The position numbers and the translations under genes are program-made. A stretch of 48,644 bases of DNA from an uncultured bacterium (GTDB taxonomy: Bacteria; Actinomycetota; Coriobacteriia; Coriobacteriales; Eggerthellaceae), in NCBI GenBank assembly GCA_905215325.1, contig CAJMPP010000016.1:1-48644 (forward strand), in the 5' to 3' direction. Positions 1-7,473 of the stretch are shown piece by piece. The notes beneath the pieces were generated by a model. The model did not search any database and was not told the origin of the DNA. It worked only from the letters and a program-made list of their open reading frames with translations. Every line of letters begins with the position of its first letter. The first letter of the stretch is position 1.

Positions 1-1734
1 GCCATGAAGGGCGCGCAGTTCTCTACGGCGTTCGGCAAAACGCTGAAGCGCCTGCTGGGCTGCGGCGTGGGCGTGCACCATGCCGGCATGCTGCCGCGTT
101 ACCGCCTGCTGGTGGAAAAGCTTGCGCAGCAGGGCCTGCTGCCCGTCATCTGCGGCACCGACACGCTAGGCGTCGGTATCAACGTGCCCATCCACACGGT
201 GGTGCTCACGCAGCTCACTAAGTTCGACGGTCGCAAGATGCGCCGCCTGCGCAGCCGTGAGTTCCATCAAATCGCCGGTCGCGCAGGCCGCTCGGGCTTC
301 GATACCGAGGGCGTGGTCATAGCCGAGGCTCCCGAGCACGAGATTGAGAACCACAAGGCCGAGGTGAAAGCTGCCGGCGATCCGAAGAAGCTCAAGAAGA
401 TCAAGAAGAAGCGTCCGCCCGAGAACTTCGTGAACTGGAACGAGGACACGTTCAACAAGCTCATCGAATCGGTTCCCGAGCAGCTGACGCCGCGTATGCG
501 CATCACGCATTCCATGGTGTTGGCCGAAGTGGAGCAGGGCGGCAACGCCCGCGCCCGCGTCGACCAGCTTATCGAGGATTCGCTGCAGCCGGCGGAGGAG
601 AAGGTCAAGCTGCACGTGCGCGCCGCCGAGGTGCTGCAAACGCTCATCGATGCCGACGTGGTGGTGCACGAGGTGGACGAGGACGGCGAGGATGTGTACT
701 CGGTCACCATGGACCTGCCGGAGGACTTCGCGCTCGATCAGCCGTTGTCGCCGTTTTTGCTGGCGGCGCTGGAGCTGCTCGATCCCGAAAGCCCTGAGTA
801 TGCGTTCGACCTGGTGTCCATGGTCGAGGCAACCTTGGAGGACCCGCGGCAGGTGCTGCGCGCACAGGAGCGCAAGGCACGCGATGCCGCCATGGCGGAG
901 ATGAAGATGGACGGCGTGGACTACGGCGAGCGTTTGGAGCGCATAGCCGACGTCACGTACCCCAAGCCGCTGGAGGACCTGCTAGATGCGGCGTTCTCGA
1001 AGTACTGCGATGCGGTGCCGTGGGCGCGCGATTATTGCCTGCGGCCGAAATCGGTGCTGCGCGACATGCTGGAAAGCGCGGCGGACTTCAAGGGGTACAT
1101 CCAGAAGCTCGGCATCATGCGCTACGAGGGCATCTTGCTGCGCTACCTGTCCGAGGCGTTCCGCGGCCTTGACCGCACCATCCCCGAGGATAAGCGCACC
1201 GAGCAGCTGAAGGACATCATCGCTTGGCTGGGCTTGATCGTGCGCAGCGTCGATAGCAGCTTGGTGGACGAATGGGAGAACGCCGGAGCGGTGCTGGACG
1301 CCGCCCCGCCCGACGCCGCCGGCGCCGAAGCGGTCGTGCGCGACCGACGCGGGCTCACCGTGCTCGTGCGTAACGCCTTGTTCAGCCGTGTTCGCATGGC
1401 TGCTCACCGCGATACGGCGGGGCTTGGCGAGGCGGACGGCGACTGGGGCTTCGGCGAGCGTGCCTGGATGCAGGCCTTGGACGAGTATTACGAGACGCAT
1501 GAGGAGATTCTGCTGGACGCCGACGCGCGCTCGAAGGCCTATCTCATGTTCGACGAGGCGGATGAGGAGGAGCTGCGCGTGTGGCACGTGCGTCAGATCT
1601 TCCATGACGAGGCGGGCGATAACGATTTCGTTATCGTCGCCGATGTGGACCTGGATGCCACGCAGGAAGGCGACGGCGTGGTGTTTGCGAACTATCGCGT
1701 GGGCTTTGCTGACGAGCTGCTCGACGAGTTCTAG
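1..1734 (+). CDS. DEAD/DEAH-box helicase with DUF3516 C-terminal region (5' end outside window)
   Basis: The reading frame is open from base 1, so the gene begins upstream and only its C-terminal 577 residues are seen. The first 100 residues are the second RecA-like domain of a Ski2-type helicase: VHHAGMLP, then CGTDTLGVGINVP, then the QIAGRAGRSGFDT motif VI with its arginine finger. The Lys-rich segment KKLKKIKKKRPPENF and the long acidic helical tail fit DUF3516, which follows the helicase core in actinobacterial members. The family is thought to act on RNA or structured nucleic acid in the cytoplasm; no substrate can be read from the sequence. The Walker A/B half is missing only because of the window edge. 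Identification is firm, exact role unknown. Confidence 0.9.
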   Translation, partial: AMKGAQFSTAFGKTLKRLLGCGVGVHHAGMLPRYRLLVEKLAQQGLLPVICGTDTLGVGINVPIHTVVLTQLTKFDGRKMRRLRSREFHQIAGRAGRSGFDTEGVVIAEAPEHEIENHKAEVKAAGDPKKLKKIKKKRPPENFVNWNEDTFNKLIESVPEQLTPRMRITHSMVLAEVEQGGNARARVDQLIEDSLQPAEEKVKLHVRAAEVLQTLIDADVVVHEVDEDGEDVYSVTMDLPEDFALDQPLSPFLLAALELLDPESPEYAFDLVSMVEATLEDPRQVLRAQERKARDAAMAEMKMDGVDYGERLERIADVTYPKPLEDLLDAAFSKYCDAVPWARDYCLRPKSVLRDMLESAADFKGYIQKLGIMRYEGILLRYLSEAFRGLDRTIPEDKRTEQLKDIIAWLGLIVRSVDSSLVDEWENAGAVLDAAPPDAAGAEAVVRDRRGLTVLVRNALFSRVRMAAHRDTAGLGEADGDWGFGERAWMQALDEYYETHEEILLDADARSKAYLMFDEADEEELRVWHVRQIFHDEAGDNDFVIVADVDLDATQEGDGVVFANYRVGFADELLDEF

Positions 1735-1748
1735 CCGGTTCGCCGGCT
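1733..1748 (+). terminator. Short hairpin overlapping helicase stop codon
   Basis: AGCCGG and CCGGCT form a perfect 6-bp stem around a TTCG tetraloop, starting inside the stop codon of the helicase gene. There is no T-run after it, so it is at best a weak terminator or mRNA 3' end stabiliser. Confidence 0.35.
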
Positions 1749-1906
1749 GTATGCTTGCCGTCGCCGCTGCTGGGCATATGGGCGAGCGGCGGGTTTCGGG
1801 TGCTCGTCGGCGGCTATTCTTCGTAACGGCGGATGGTAAGGGCCGGTTGCAACGAATTGCCACCGTTTGCGTGACAAATCGATGCGGCTTCCTAGAGGCG
1901 TGCTAG

Positions 1907-1947
1907 GCTTATGGCGCGGGGCCACAATCCGGTCTCGCGCCATAAGC
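1907..1947. promoter_or_regulatory. 12-bp perfect inverted repeat upstream of hydroxyacyl-CoA dehydrogenase
   Basis: The arms gcttatggcgcg (1907-1918) and cgcgccataagc (1936-1947) are perfect reverse complements separated by 17 bases, ending 33 bp before the start codon of the downstream gene. Arm length and spacing suit either a dimeric regulator operator or a leader hairpin. No T-run follows. Function is inferred only from position and symmetry. Confidence 0.5.
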
Positions 1948-1980
1948 AAGATGAACATACGCGCGGATTGGAGGTCGGAT

Positions 1981-2919
1981 ATGACTATAAAGAACGTTGT
2001 CGTCGCCGGTGGCGGAGTGCTGGGAAGCCAGATCGCATATCAGGCGGCATACAAGGGTTTCGCCGTTACGGTGTGGCTGCGAAGCGAAGGGTCCGTCGAG
2101 CGCGCGAAGCCGAAGTTCGAGCAGCTGCGTCAAACCTATCTGGCAACGCTCGAGGCGATGAAGAGCGATCCCGCGGCGTATTGCCGTGGCTTGGCAGATA
2201 CGCCCGAGCTTTCCGTTGACGAAATCGAGCAGCTCAAGCAGCGCGCGCAGCAGGCGTTCGAGGGCATCGTGTTCACCACCAGCTATGAGGCTGCGGCAAA
2301 GGATGCCGACCTGGTGATCGAGGCCATTGCGGAGGACCCCAAGCAAAAGGATGCGTTCTACGCGGAGCTGGCAAAGTATCTGCCGGAAAGCACCATCCTC
2401 GTCACCAACTCCTCCACGCTGCTGCCTAGCCAGATCGCGGCATCCACGGGTCGCCCCGAGAAGTTCTTGGCGCTGCATTTCGCCAATCGCATCTGGCGCA
2501 ACAACACTGCCGAGGTCATGGGGCATCCCGGAACCGATCAGGCTGCTTACGACGAGGTGGTTCGTTTCGCCGCCGATCTGGGCATGGTTCCGTTGCAGCT
2601 GCACAAGGAGCAGCCCGGCTATATCCTGAACAGCATGCTCGTGCCGTTCCTGAACGCTGCTGAGGCGCTGTATGCAACCGGTGTCGCCGATCCGGAGACT
2701 ATCGACAAAACGTGGATGCTGGGCACGGGCGCGCCTTTGGGCCCGTTCCGTATCCTGGATATCGTGGGCCTTACCACGGCGTACAACATCGTGGTGCTCG
2801 ACCCGCGCACGAAAGACCCCGATTCCGTTCCCGCGAAGATCGCGGCGGCGCTTAAGGAGCGCATCGACGCAGGCAAAACGGGCGTTGACGCGGGCGAAGG
2901 GTTCTATCGCTACAACTAA
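1981..2919 (+). CDS. 3-hydroxyacyl-CoA dehydrogenase family protein
   Basis: NAD-dependent oxidation of 3-hydroxyacyl-CoA (or the reverse reduction, as in 3-hydroxybutyryl-CoA dehydrogenases) is the family reaction. The 312-residue protein has an N-terminal Rossmann fingerprint GxGxxG at G10-G12-G15, the NSS motif at 143-145, and a probable His166-Glu178 catalytic pair with the 12-residue spacing normal for the family. The usual HFFNP is replaced by HFANR, so acyl specificity may differ. The C-terminal helical domain with the PGYILN motif is complete. The ATG is chosen because a GGAGG lies 5 bases upstream; a longer in-frame extension lacks one. The gene stands alone, behind a strong inverted repeat and in front of a degenerate repeat array. 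Confidence 0.88.
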   Translation: MTIKNVVVAGGGVLGSQIAYQAAYKGFAVTVWLRSEGSVERAKPKFEQLRQTYLATLEAMKSDPAAYCRGLADTPELSVDEIEQLKQRAQQAFEGIVFTTSYEAAAKDADLVIEAIAEDPKQKDAFYAELAKYLPESTILVTNSSTLLPSQIAASTGRPEKFLALHFANRIWRNNTAEVMGHPGTDQAAYDEVVRFAADLGMVPLQLHKEQPGYILNSMLVPFLNAAEALYATGVADPETIDKTWMLGTGAPLGPFRILDIVGLTTAYNIVVLDPRTKDPDSVPAKIAAALKERIDAGKTGVDAGEGFYRYN

Positions 2920-3178
2920 GCTTATGAGACCCGCTTCTGTGCGAGGTCGTCTTCAGCAACGGCTAAGCTTGTGAGGCTGCTTCCTTGTGAGGCTACCTCC
3001 TGCAACAACTAGGCTTGTGGGATTGTTTCTTTAGGAGTTCGTCTCCTGCTACGACTAGGCTTCTGAGGCCCGTCTCTTCGCGAGGTCGTTTCCCGGTGCA
3101 GTTAGACCCGTGAGGCTGCTTCTTTATGAAGCCGTCTTCCGCTGCAACCAGGCTTTGCGGGTGTCTCTCATATAGGGG
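2916..3178. repeat. Degenerate tandem array, five full and one partial copy of a 46-47 bp unit
   Basis: Units begin with CTAAG/CTAGG-like sequence at 2916, 2963, 3009, 3055, 3102 and (partial) 3149. Unit lengths are 47, 46, 46, 47 and 47 bp. The first unit overlaps the stop codon of the dehydrogenase gene. Four units contain a small central stem whose arms differ but still pair: gagg/cttc at 2943-2954 (one G-T pair), gagg/cctc at 2989-2999, aggag/ctcct at 3033-3047 and gaag/cttc at 3128-3139. There are no unique spacers, so it is not a CRISPR array. No protein-coding gene is evident. Confidence 0.7.
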
Positions 3179-3198
3179 TTTCCATTCAGCATTCACGG

Positions 3199-3236
3199 GG
3201 GACTCGAGAAAAACCGGCGAACTTTTCTCGAGTCCC
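3199..3236. promoter_or_regulatory. 14-bp perfect inverted repeat hairpin
   Basis: The arms gggactcgagaaaa (3199-3212) and ttttctcgagtccc (3223-3236) pair perfectly around a 10-base loop. It lies between the tandem repeat array and the next gene, 79 bp before that start codon. The T-run is inside the stem, not after it, so it is not a textbook terminator on either strand; it could be an operator or a leader hairpin. Confidence 0.5.
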
Positions 3237-3315
3237 TTGGATGGGACAGTTAAATCATCGAGACGGCGTACCATGCGAAGCATCAACTAAGAAACACGCA
3301 GGTAAGGAGCCTGAA

Positions 3316-3951
3316 ATGTTCGCCAAGAAGCACACGTCCATGTTCGGAGCATTTGCAATTGATTCGAAGGTATCCCATGGCCGCCATGCGCGTATGGAAG
3401 GACGTCCGCAGCCCGTACGCTGTGCACTCGAGGGTTCGGCCGGGCGGGCTCAGGCCTTTGCAAGCCAGGGCGCCTCACGGTCCGTGCGCCGCGCAATCCA
3501 GGGGCAGCCAGGGCAAGTTCAGACCTTTGCGGGCGAGCGTGTCTCGCGGCCTCTCTCTTTCGACGAGGGCGAGTTTCTGGTCGACGGGTACGGCGCGTAC
3601 GCGCCGTATGATCGGGCGACCGAGCGGTATGCCGCCGAAGACCTGCTGCTGGGCGAGGGATCGAACGAAACCGTAGACGATGCGTCATCGCACGAGAAGG
3701 TTTCCTCTGCGCAGCTGGAGGGCATGTTCCAGGAGTTCTTCCGCATGGGCGCCGCTGTCGCCATTGGAGAGCTGTACGACGAGGGCATGCTGGGCGACAA
3801 GAACGCCGTGGCTTACGATGTGCGCGACTGTCTGGAAAGCTTCGGCATTGCCAGCTTCGATGAGGTTTGCAGGCTTGGCATAACCGGCCCGTACCTTGAG
3901 GACTTCAAGCGGATTTTCGCCGCAAATGCCAGTTTCCCGCCAGCAGCATAG
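3316..3951 (+). CDS. Hypothetical protein with internal 23-residue duplication
   Basis: I do not recognise a family for this 211-residue protein. The ATG at 3316 is preferred over an earlier in-frame ATG (3241) because AAGGAG lies 7 bases upstream of it. Residues 34-56 and 57-79 are a tandem duplication (each starts VRxA and contains a QxFA core; 10 of 23 positions identical). This stretch is rich in Arg, Gly and Gln and probably disordered. Residues 130-205 look folded and helical (QLEGMFQEFFRMGAAVAIGE and following). No signal peptide or membrane segment is seen. It sits between a hairpin and a CTCA microsatellite; nothing nearby indicates a role. Confidence 0.65.
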   Translation: MFAKKHTSMFGAFAIDSKVSHGRHARMEGRPQPVRCALEGSAGRAQAFASQGASRSVRRAIQGQPGQVQTFAGERVSRPLSFDEGEFLVDGYGAYAPYDRATERYAAEDLLLGEGSNETVDDASSHEKVSSAQLEGMFQEFFRMGAAVAIGELYDEGMLGDKNAVAYDVRDCLESFGIASFDEVCRLGITGPYLEDFKRIFAANASFPPAA

Positions 3952-3967
3952 GGTTGCCTGCGTGATT

Positions 3968-3999
3968 CTCACTCACTCACTCACTCACTCACTCACTCA
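3968..3999. repeat. Perfect tetranucleotide microsatellite (CTCA) x 8
   Basis: Eight uninterrupted copies of CTCA cover 32 bp in the gap before the WYL regulator gene. The tract ends 6 bp before a TATCAT -10-like hexamer, so the -35 and spacer positions fall inside the repeat. Tracts of this kind change length by slipped-strand mispairing. Confidence 0.9.
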
Positions 4000-4011
4000 A
4001 TCGCCTATCAT
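3983..4011 (+). promoter_or_regulatory. Putative promoter of WYL regulator overlapping CTCA tract
   Basis: TATCAT at 4006-4011 matches 5 of 6 positions of the -10 consensus. Counting 17 bp upstream places the -35 hexamer inside the CTCA repeat. The start codon of the regulator follows 46 bp later. The promoter call rests on this single hexamer and its position. Confidence 0.35.
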
Positions 4012-4057
4012 ATGCAGATGCGCAATGTGCGCGAAGGAAGCTGCGTGAGGGGTCTGT

Positions 4058-5041
4058 ATGGTGAAGGAAGTCAGCAAAGAACGGTTGTTGGCGCTGTTGA
4101 AGATCATGTTCGAGAACACCGACGACGAGCGGGGGCTGACGCTCGAGCAGATCATCGAGGAGCTGGAGGCAGCGGGTATATCCGCGGAGCGCAAGGCCCT
4201 GTATCGCGATTTCGAGGCGCTGAACAACGCAGGCATCGAGATTCAGCGGCAACACGTCAAGCCCGTGCGCTACTTCCTTGCCAAGCGACCGTTCACCAAA
4301 TCCGAGCTGCTGCTGCTCATCGATGCGGTTCAGGGAAGCCGCTTCATCACGGCGCGGCAATCGACCTCGCTCGTTCGCTCCATCAAAAGCCTGGGCTCGA
4401 AGCACCAGGTGAAAGGCCTGGAAAAGCACGTGCACGTGGGCGGGCGCGTGAAAAGCCAAAACGATAGCGTGTTCCGCAATGTCGACGTCATCCAAGAGGC
4501 CATCGCCGCCAAGCGCATGCTGTCGTTCAAATACACCGGCTACGATTGCTCCGCCCGGGTGCAGCTGCGCCACGGTGGCCAGCCGTACACCCAAACGCCG
4601 GTGCAGCTCATGTACTCCGATGGCTTCTACTACCTGGTCTGCTACAGCGAGAAGTACGACGACTTCGCCAACTACCGCGTCGACCGCATGTGCGACATCC
4701 ACGTAACGCAGCAGCGCGCAACGCGAAACGCCCGCATTGCCACGTTCGACGCGGACGAGTACGACCGGCGCGTGTTCGGCATGTTCTCGGGCAGCTCGGT
4801 GCGCGCGGTGTTGCGCGTGAGGGAAAGCGCCATGAACGCCGTGATCGATCGCTTCGGGAAGGATGCGCGCGTGAGCGACATGGGCGACGGCACTGCCCGC
4901 GTAAGCGTGGCAGCCATGGCGACGCCGGTGTTCTTCGGCTGGATATCCCAGTTCGCCGGCCAGATCACGGTTGAGTCGCCGTCAAGCTTGCGACAAGGGT
5001 ATGCCGGTTACCTGCATGAGCTCCTGCAGGACTACGAATAG
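4058..5041 (+). CDS. HTH/WYL-domain transcriptional regulator
   Basis: Complete 327-residue WYL-family regulator. Residues 1-75 form the N-terminal winged HTH (KERLLALLKIMFENT ... ERKALYRDFEAL). Residues 140-225 form the WYL domain: FKYTGYD, then TPVQLMYSDGFYYLVCY with the signature tripeptide as YYL (191-193), and the conserved NYRVDRM (206-211). The C-terminal WCX domain ends the protein. WYL proteins bind nucleotides or nucleic-acid ligands and often control defence or DNA-damage genes; the ligand here is unknown. AAGGAAG-like sequence upstream of ATG 4058 may serve as ribosome-binding site. A (CTCA)8 tract in the upstream region may make expression phase-variable. Confidence 0.9.
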   Translation: MVKEVSKERLLALLKIMFENTDDERGLTLEQIIEELEAAGISAERKALYRDFEALNNAGIEIQRQHVKPVRYFLAKRPFTKSELLLLIDAVQGSRFITARQSTSLVRSIKSLGSKHQVKGLEKHVHVGGRVKSQNDSVFRNVDVIQEAIAAKRMLSFKYTGYDCSARVQLRHGGQPYTQTPVQLMYSDGFYYLVCYSEKYDDFANYRVDRMCDIHVTQQRATRNARIATFDADEYDRRVFGMFSGSSVRAVLRVRESAMNAVIDRFGKDARVSDMGDGTARVSVAAMATPVFFGWISQFAGQITVESPSSLRQGYAGYLHELLQDYE

Positions 5042-5141
5042 CGGCATCGCGTTCGCCCCGTTCCCTCCTGCGCATAGCAGCTTCGGGCCGTCCTTGCTGA
5101 TTCTCTGCTATGGTGGAACGGTATACCTTGAAGGGAACCAC

Positions 5142-6329
5142 ATGGACCTACGCAATCTTGACCCCTCATACGACGAAGCGCGCGACAGCCAGCAACGCGG
5201 CGGCTTGTCGTTGGATATCGGCGCGCGGTTTTACAACGACGGGCTTGCCTCCGATGACAAGCGGTGCTTCGAGGCGGCGCGACAGTTCTACGAGAAGAGC
5301 CTGAGCTTCGGCAATCCGCAAGCCGCGGTGAACCTTGGTTACATCTACGAATACGGACGTTTGGGTGAAGAGGATGCCGAACAGGCATTGGAGCTGTTCG
5401 AACAGGCGGCGTTTTGCGAACATCCGGAAGCGTTGTACAAGCTCGGCGACATGCTGTATTGGCGCAATATCGACGTTGCGGATGAATCGGCTGCAGATAT
5501 CCAGGCGTTTGCGCTGTACGGCAAGGCGCATCGGCTTGCGCAGGGCCGCAACGAGCCCGATTGGCTGGGAAGCTCGGCCTTTAGGCTCGGGGGTTGTTTC
5601 GAATACGGGCGCGGCTGTGCGCGGGATTATGCGCTGGCGCAGGCGTATTACGTGCAGGCGGCGGCGAACTTCGAGGCAGCTCTTGACGATGGGTTCGACT
5701 ATTATCGCGGCAACCTGGAGAAATGCCACCGCGCATTGCAGCGCCTGGGCGAGCGTTCCGACTCGTACGCGCAATGGAGGCCGCTGCCCTCGGGTGCTAA
5801 GTTCGATGTCGATGGCATTTTGCGCATCGATGGCGACTCGCTGGTCCCGGCGGGGTGTTACCGAGCCCGTTCGGGCGAGCAGCTTATTGTGGGCCAGCAC
5901 GATGTGGATGAGGGCATGCGCGTGGACCGGCGTTTCGAGGTTTTGCGTTGCGCACGCATGGTGGAGTTCAACCTGGCGATGCGCGGTTCTGTGGAGAATC
6001 GCAGCACCGTGCGCATCACGTTCGATGAGCTGGGTGCAGCGCTCGAGCAGGAGCTGGGCGTGATGGGGCAGCGCGAGTTTTTGCAGCTGGACCCTGAGGA
6101 CGCCGCCGCATTGCGCGGGCAGCTGCTCGGCTTCGAGCTGGCCTCATGGGAGGAGGCCTATCAGCCGTATGCCGCTCAGGATGATAGCTTGGAGTGGAGC
6201 GTCGAGGTGCTCAGCGATGTGCAGGGCTTTTCCAGCAAAGGTTCCGGTGCTTGGCCGTATTACCTGCCGTTTTTGTTCGAGGAGCTGCAGCGTTTCGGCG
6301 TGGCGAACATGTGGGTTCGTGGGCATTAA
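5142..6329 (+). CDS. Sel1-like (TPR) repeat protein
   Basis: 395 residues from ATG 5142, which has GAAGGGA 5 bases upstream. Residues 40-110 hold two clear Sel1 repeats (QAAVNLGYIYEYGRLG; EALYKLGDMLYW), and two more follow around 130-200 (AFRLGGCFEYGRGCARDYAL). Such alpha-solenoids are protein-binding scaffolds. Residues 215-395 show no domain I recognise. There is no signal peptide, so it is probably cytoplasmic. A separate 100-bp gap sets it apart from the WYL gene; it may be its own unit. Function unknown beyond likely protein interaction. Confidence 0.8.
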   Translation: MDLRNLDPSYDEARDSQQRGGLSLDIGARFYNDGLASDDKRCFEAARQFYEKSLSFGNPQAAVNLGYIYEYGRLGEEDAEQALELFEQAAFCEHPEALYKLGDMLYWRNIDVADESAADIQAFALYGKAHRLAQGRNEPDWLGSSAFRLGGCFEYGRGCARDYALAQAYYVQAAANFEAALDDGFDYYRGNLEKCHRALQRLGERSDSYAQWRPLPSGAKFDVDGILRIDGDSLVPAGCYRARSGEQLIVGQHDVDEGMRVDRRFEVLRCARMVEFNLAMRGSVENRSTVRITFDELGAALEQELGVMGQREFLQLDPEDAAALRGQLLGFELASWEEAYQPYAAQDDSLEWSVEVLSDVQGFSSKGSGAWPYYLPFLFEELQRFGVANMWVRGH

Positions 6330-6338
6330 CGCCGGAAG

Positions 6339-6370
6339 CGTCCGATTTCGGCGCATGGCGGCGTCGGACG
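6339..6370 (+). terminator. Hairpin after Sel1-repeat gene
   Basis: cgtccga (6339-6345) pairs with tcggacg (6364-6370) over an 18-base loop just after the stop codon. There is no T-run, so it may be a weak or factor-assisted terminator. Confidence 0.35.
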
Positions 6371-6383
6371 TGCCCGGTGGCGC

Positions 6384-6389
6384 TACAAT
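6384..6389 (+). promoter_or_regulatory. -10-like element upstream of apt
   Basis: TACAAT lies 32 bp before the apt start codon, in a good place for the apt promoter. No clear TTGACA-like -35 is seen 17 bp upstream, so this is tentative. Confidence 0.3.
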
Positions 6390-6421
6390 AATCAGGTTGC
6401 ATACTCTAGGAAAGGACCGCC

Positions 6422-6955
6422 ATGTCGTCGTTCGATTTCGAAGGCCACATCACCGACATCGTCGATTATCCGAAGCCGGGCGTGGTGTTCAAGGACATCA
6501 CCACGTTGCTGAAGGACCCGGACGGCTTCGAGGCCACCATCGATGCCATCGCCGAGCACTTTAAGGATGCGAGCGTGACCAAGGTTGTCGGTGCCGAAGC
6601 CCGAGGCTTTATGATCGGCGCGCCGGTGGCGTATCGCCTGCATGCCGGTTTCGTGCCCGCTCGCAAGCCGGGCAAGCTGCCGCGCGAGGTTCGCAGCGAA
6701 AGCTATGATCTGGAGTACGGAAGCGACGAGCTGCAGATCCACGCCGATGCCATTGAGCCCGACGACGTGGTGCTGATCGTTGACGACCTGGTTGCCACGG
6801 GCGGTACTGCCGAGGCGCAGGCCAAGCTCATCAAGCAGTTCGGCGCATCGTTGGTGGGCATGGGCTTCCTCATGGAGCTGGCGTTCCTGAATCCGCGCCA
6901 GGCAATCGCCAAGGTTACCGATGCCGACGTCTTCTCTCTTGTGCAGGTGCACTAA
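6422..6955 (+). CDS. apt: Adenine phosphoribosyltransferase
   Basis: Converts adenine and PRPP to AMP in purine salvage (cytoplasm, usually dimeric). The 177-residue length is normal. The PRPP-binding signature VLIVDDLVATGGTA is at 117-130, the N-terminal YPKPGVVFKDITTLL at 16-30, and the hood region RKPGKLPREV at 81-90. AGGAAAGGA lies just upstream of ATG 6422. The gene is single and convergent with panD; a strong bidirectional hairpin separates them. I see no unusual features. Confidence 0.97.
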   Translation: MSSFDFEGHITDIVDYPKPGVVFKDITTLLKDPDGFEATIDAIAEHFKDASVTKVVGAEARGFMIGAPVAYRLHAGFVPARKPGKLPREVRSESYDLEYGSDELQIHADAIEPDDVVLIVDDLVATGGTAEAQAKLIKQFGASLVGMGFLMELAFLNPRQAIAKVTDADVFSLVQVH

Positions 6956-6980
6956 AAGCTAGCACCGTTTCAACAAAGCA

Positions 6981-7021
6981 AGAGGCCGGGATGCGCAGCT
7001 GCTCTGCGCATCCCGGCCTCT
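6981..7021. terminator. Bidirectional terminator between apt and panD
   Basis: An 18-bp perfect stem (arms 6981-6998 and 7004-7021, starting agaggccgggatgcgcag) with a 5-base loop lies between convergent genes. The T-run is poor on both sides, but stem strength and position make it the likely end of both transcripts. Confidence 0.75.
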
Positions 7022-7041
7022 ATTCGTTTCCGCTCGGCGCG

Positions 7042-7437
7042 CTAGCGGTCCATGTCCTCCAGTCGGCCGTGGCGCTCGTAGCGGGTGATGCGTTCGGGGC
7101 GGTTGTCTTCGTCGACGAATACCACGCGCGGCGGGTTCGCGTCGGCCTCTTCGGGGGTCATCAGGGCGTAGCACATGATGATCACCTTGTCGCCCACCGA
7201 GACGCAGCGAGCGGCGGCGCCGTTGAGGCAGATCATGCCGCTGCCGCGCTGACCTGCGATGACGTAGGTCTCGAAACGTTGGCCGTTGTTCACGTCGACG
7301 ATTTGCACCTGCTCGTACTCGCGGATGCCGGCGGCGTCCATCAGGTCCTCGTCGACGGTGATGCTGCCCACGTAGTCAAGCTCAGCTTGGACGACGGTGG
7401 CGCGGTGGATCTTGCCTTTCAGCATGGTAGAGAACAC
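7042..7437 (-). CDS. panD: Aspartate 1-decarboxylase
   Basis: Makes beta-alanine from L-aspartate for pantothenate synthesis, using a pyruvoyl group formed by self-cleavage. The 131-residue protein starts at GTG 7437 (AAAGGA 9 bases upstream) with FSTMLKGKIHRA. The self-cleavage pair is Gly24-Ser25 in YVGSITVD; Lys9 and the NGAAAR motif of the active site are present. It is the last gene of the leftward cluster with panC and panB; the 36-bp gap to panC indicates co-transcription. The C-terminal 20 residues are longer and more charged than in minimal PanD, and probably disordered. Confidence 0.96.
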   Translation of the reverse strand: MFSTMLKGKIHRATVVQAELDYVGSITVDEDLMDAAGIREYEQVQIVDVNNGQRFETYVIAGQRGSGMICLNGAAARCVSVGDKVIIMCYALMTPEEADANPPRVVFVDEDNRPERITRYERHGRLEDMDR

Positions 7438-7473
7438 GGTTGTTGGTCCTTTCGTAGGTTTTGAAAATCGAAG

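Noticed and set aside
2916..3178. Regular repeats that could be a CRISPR array
   Set aside because: Whole units are repeated, without unique spacers between conserved repeats, and no cas gene is in the window.
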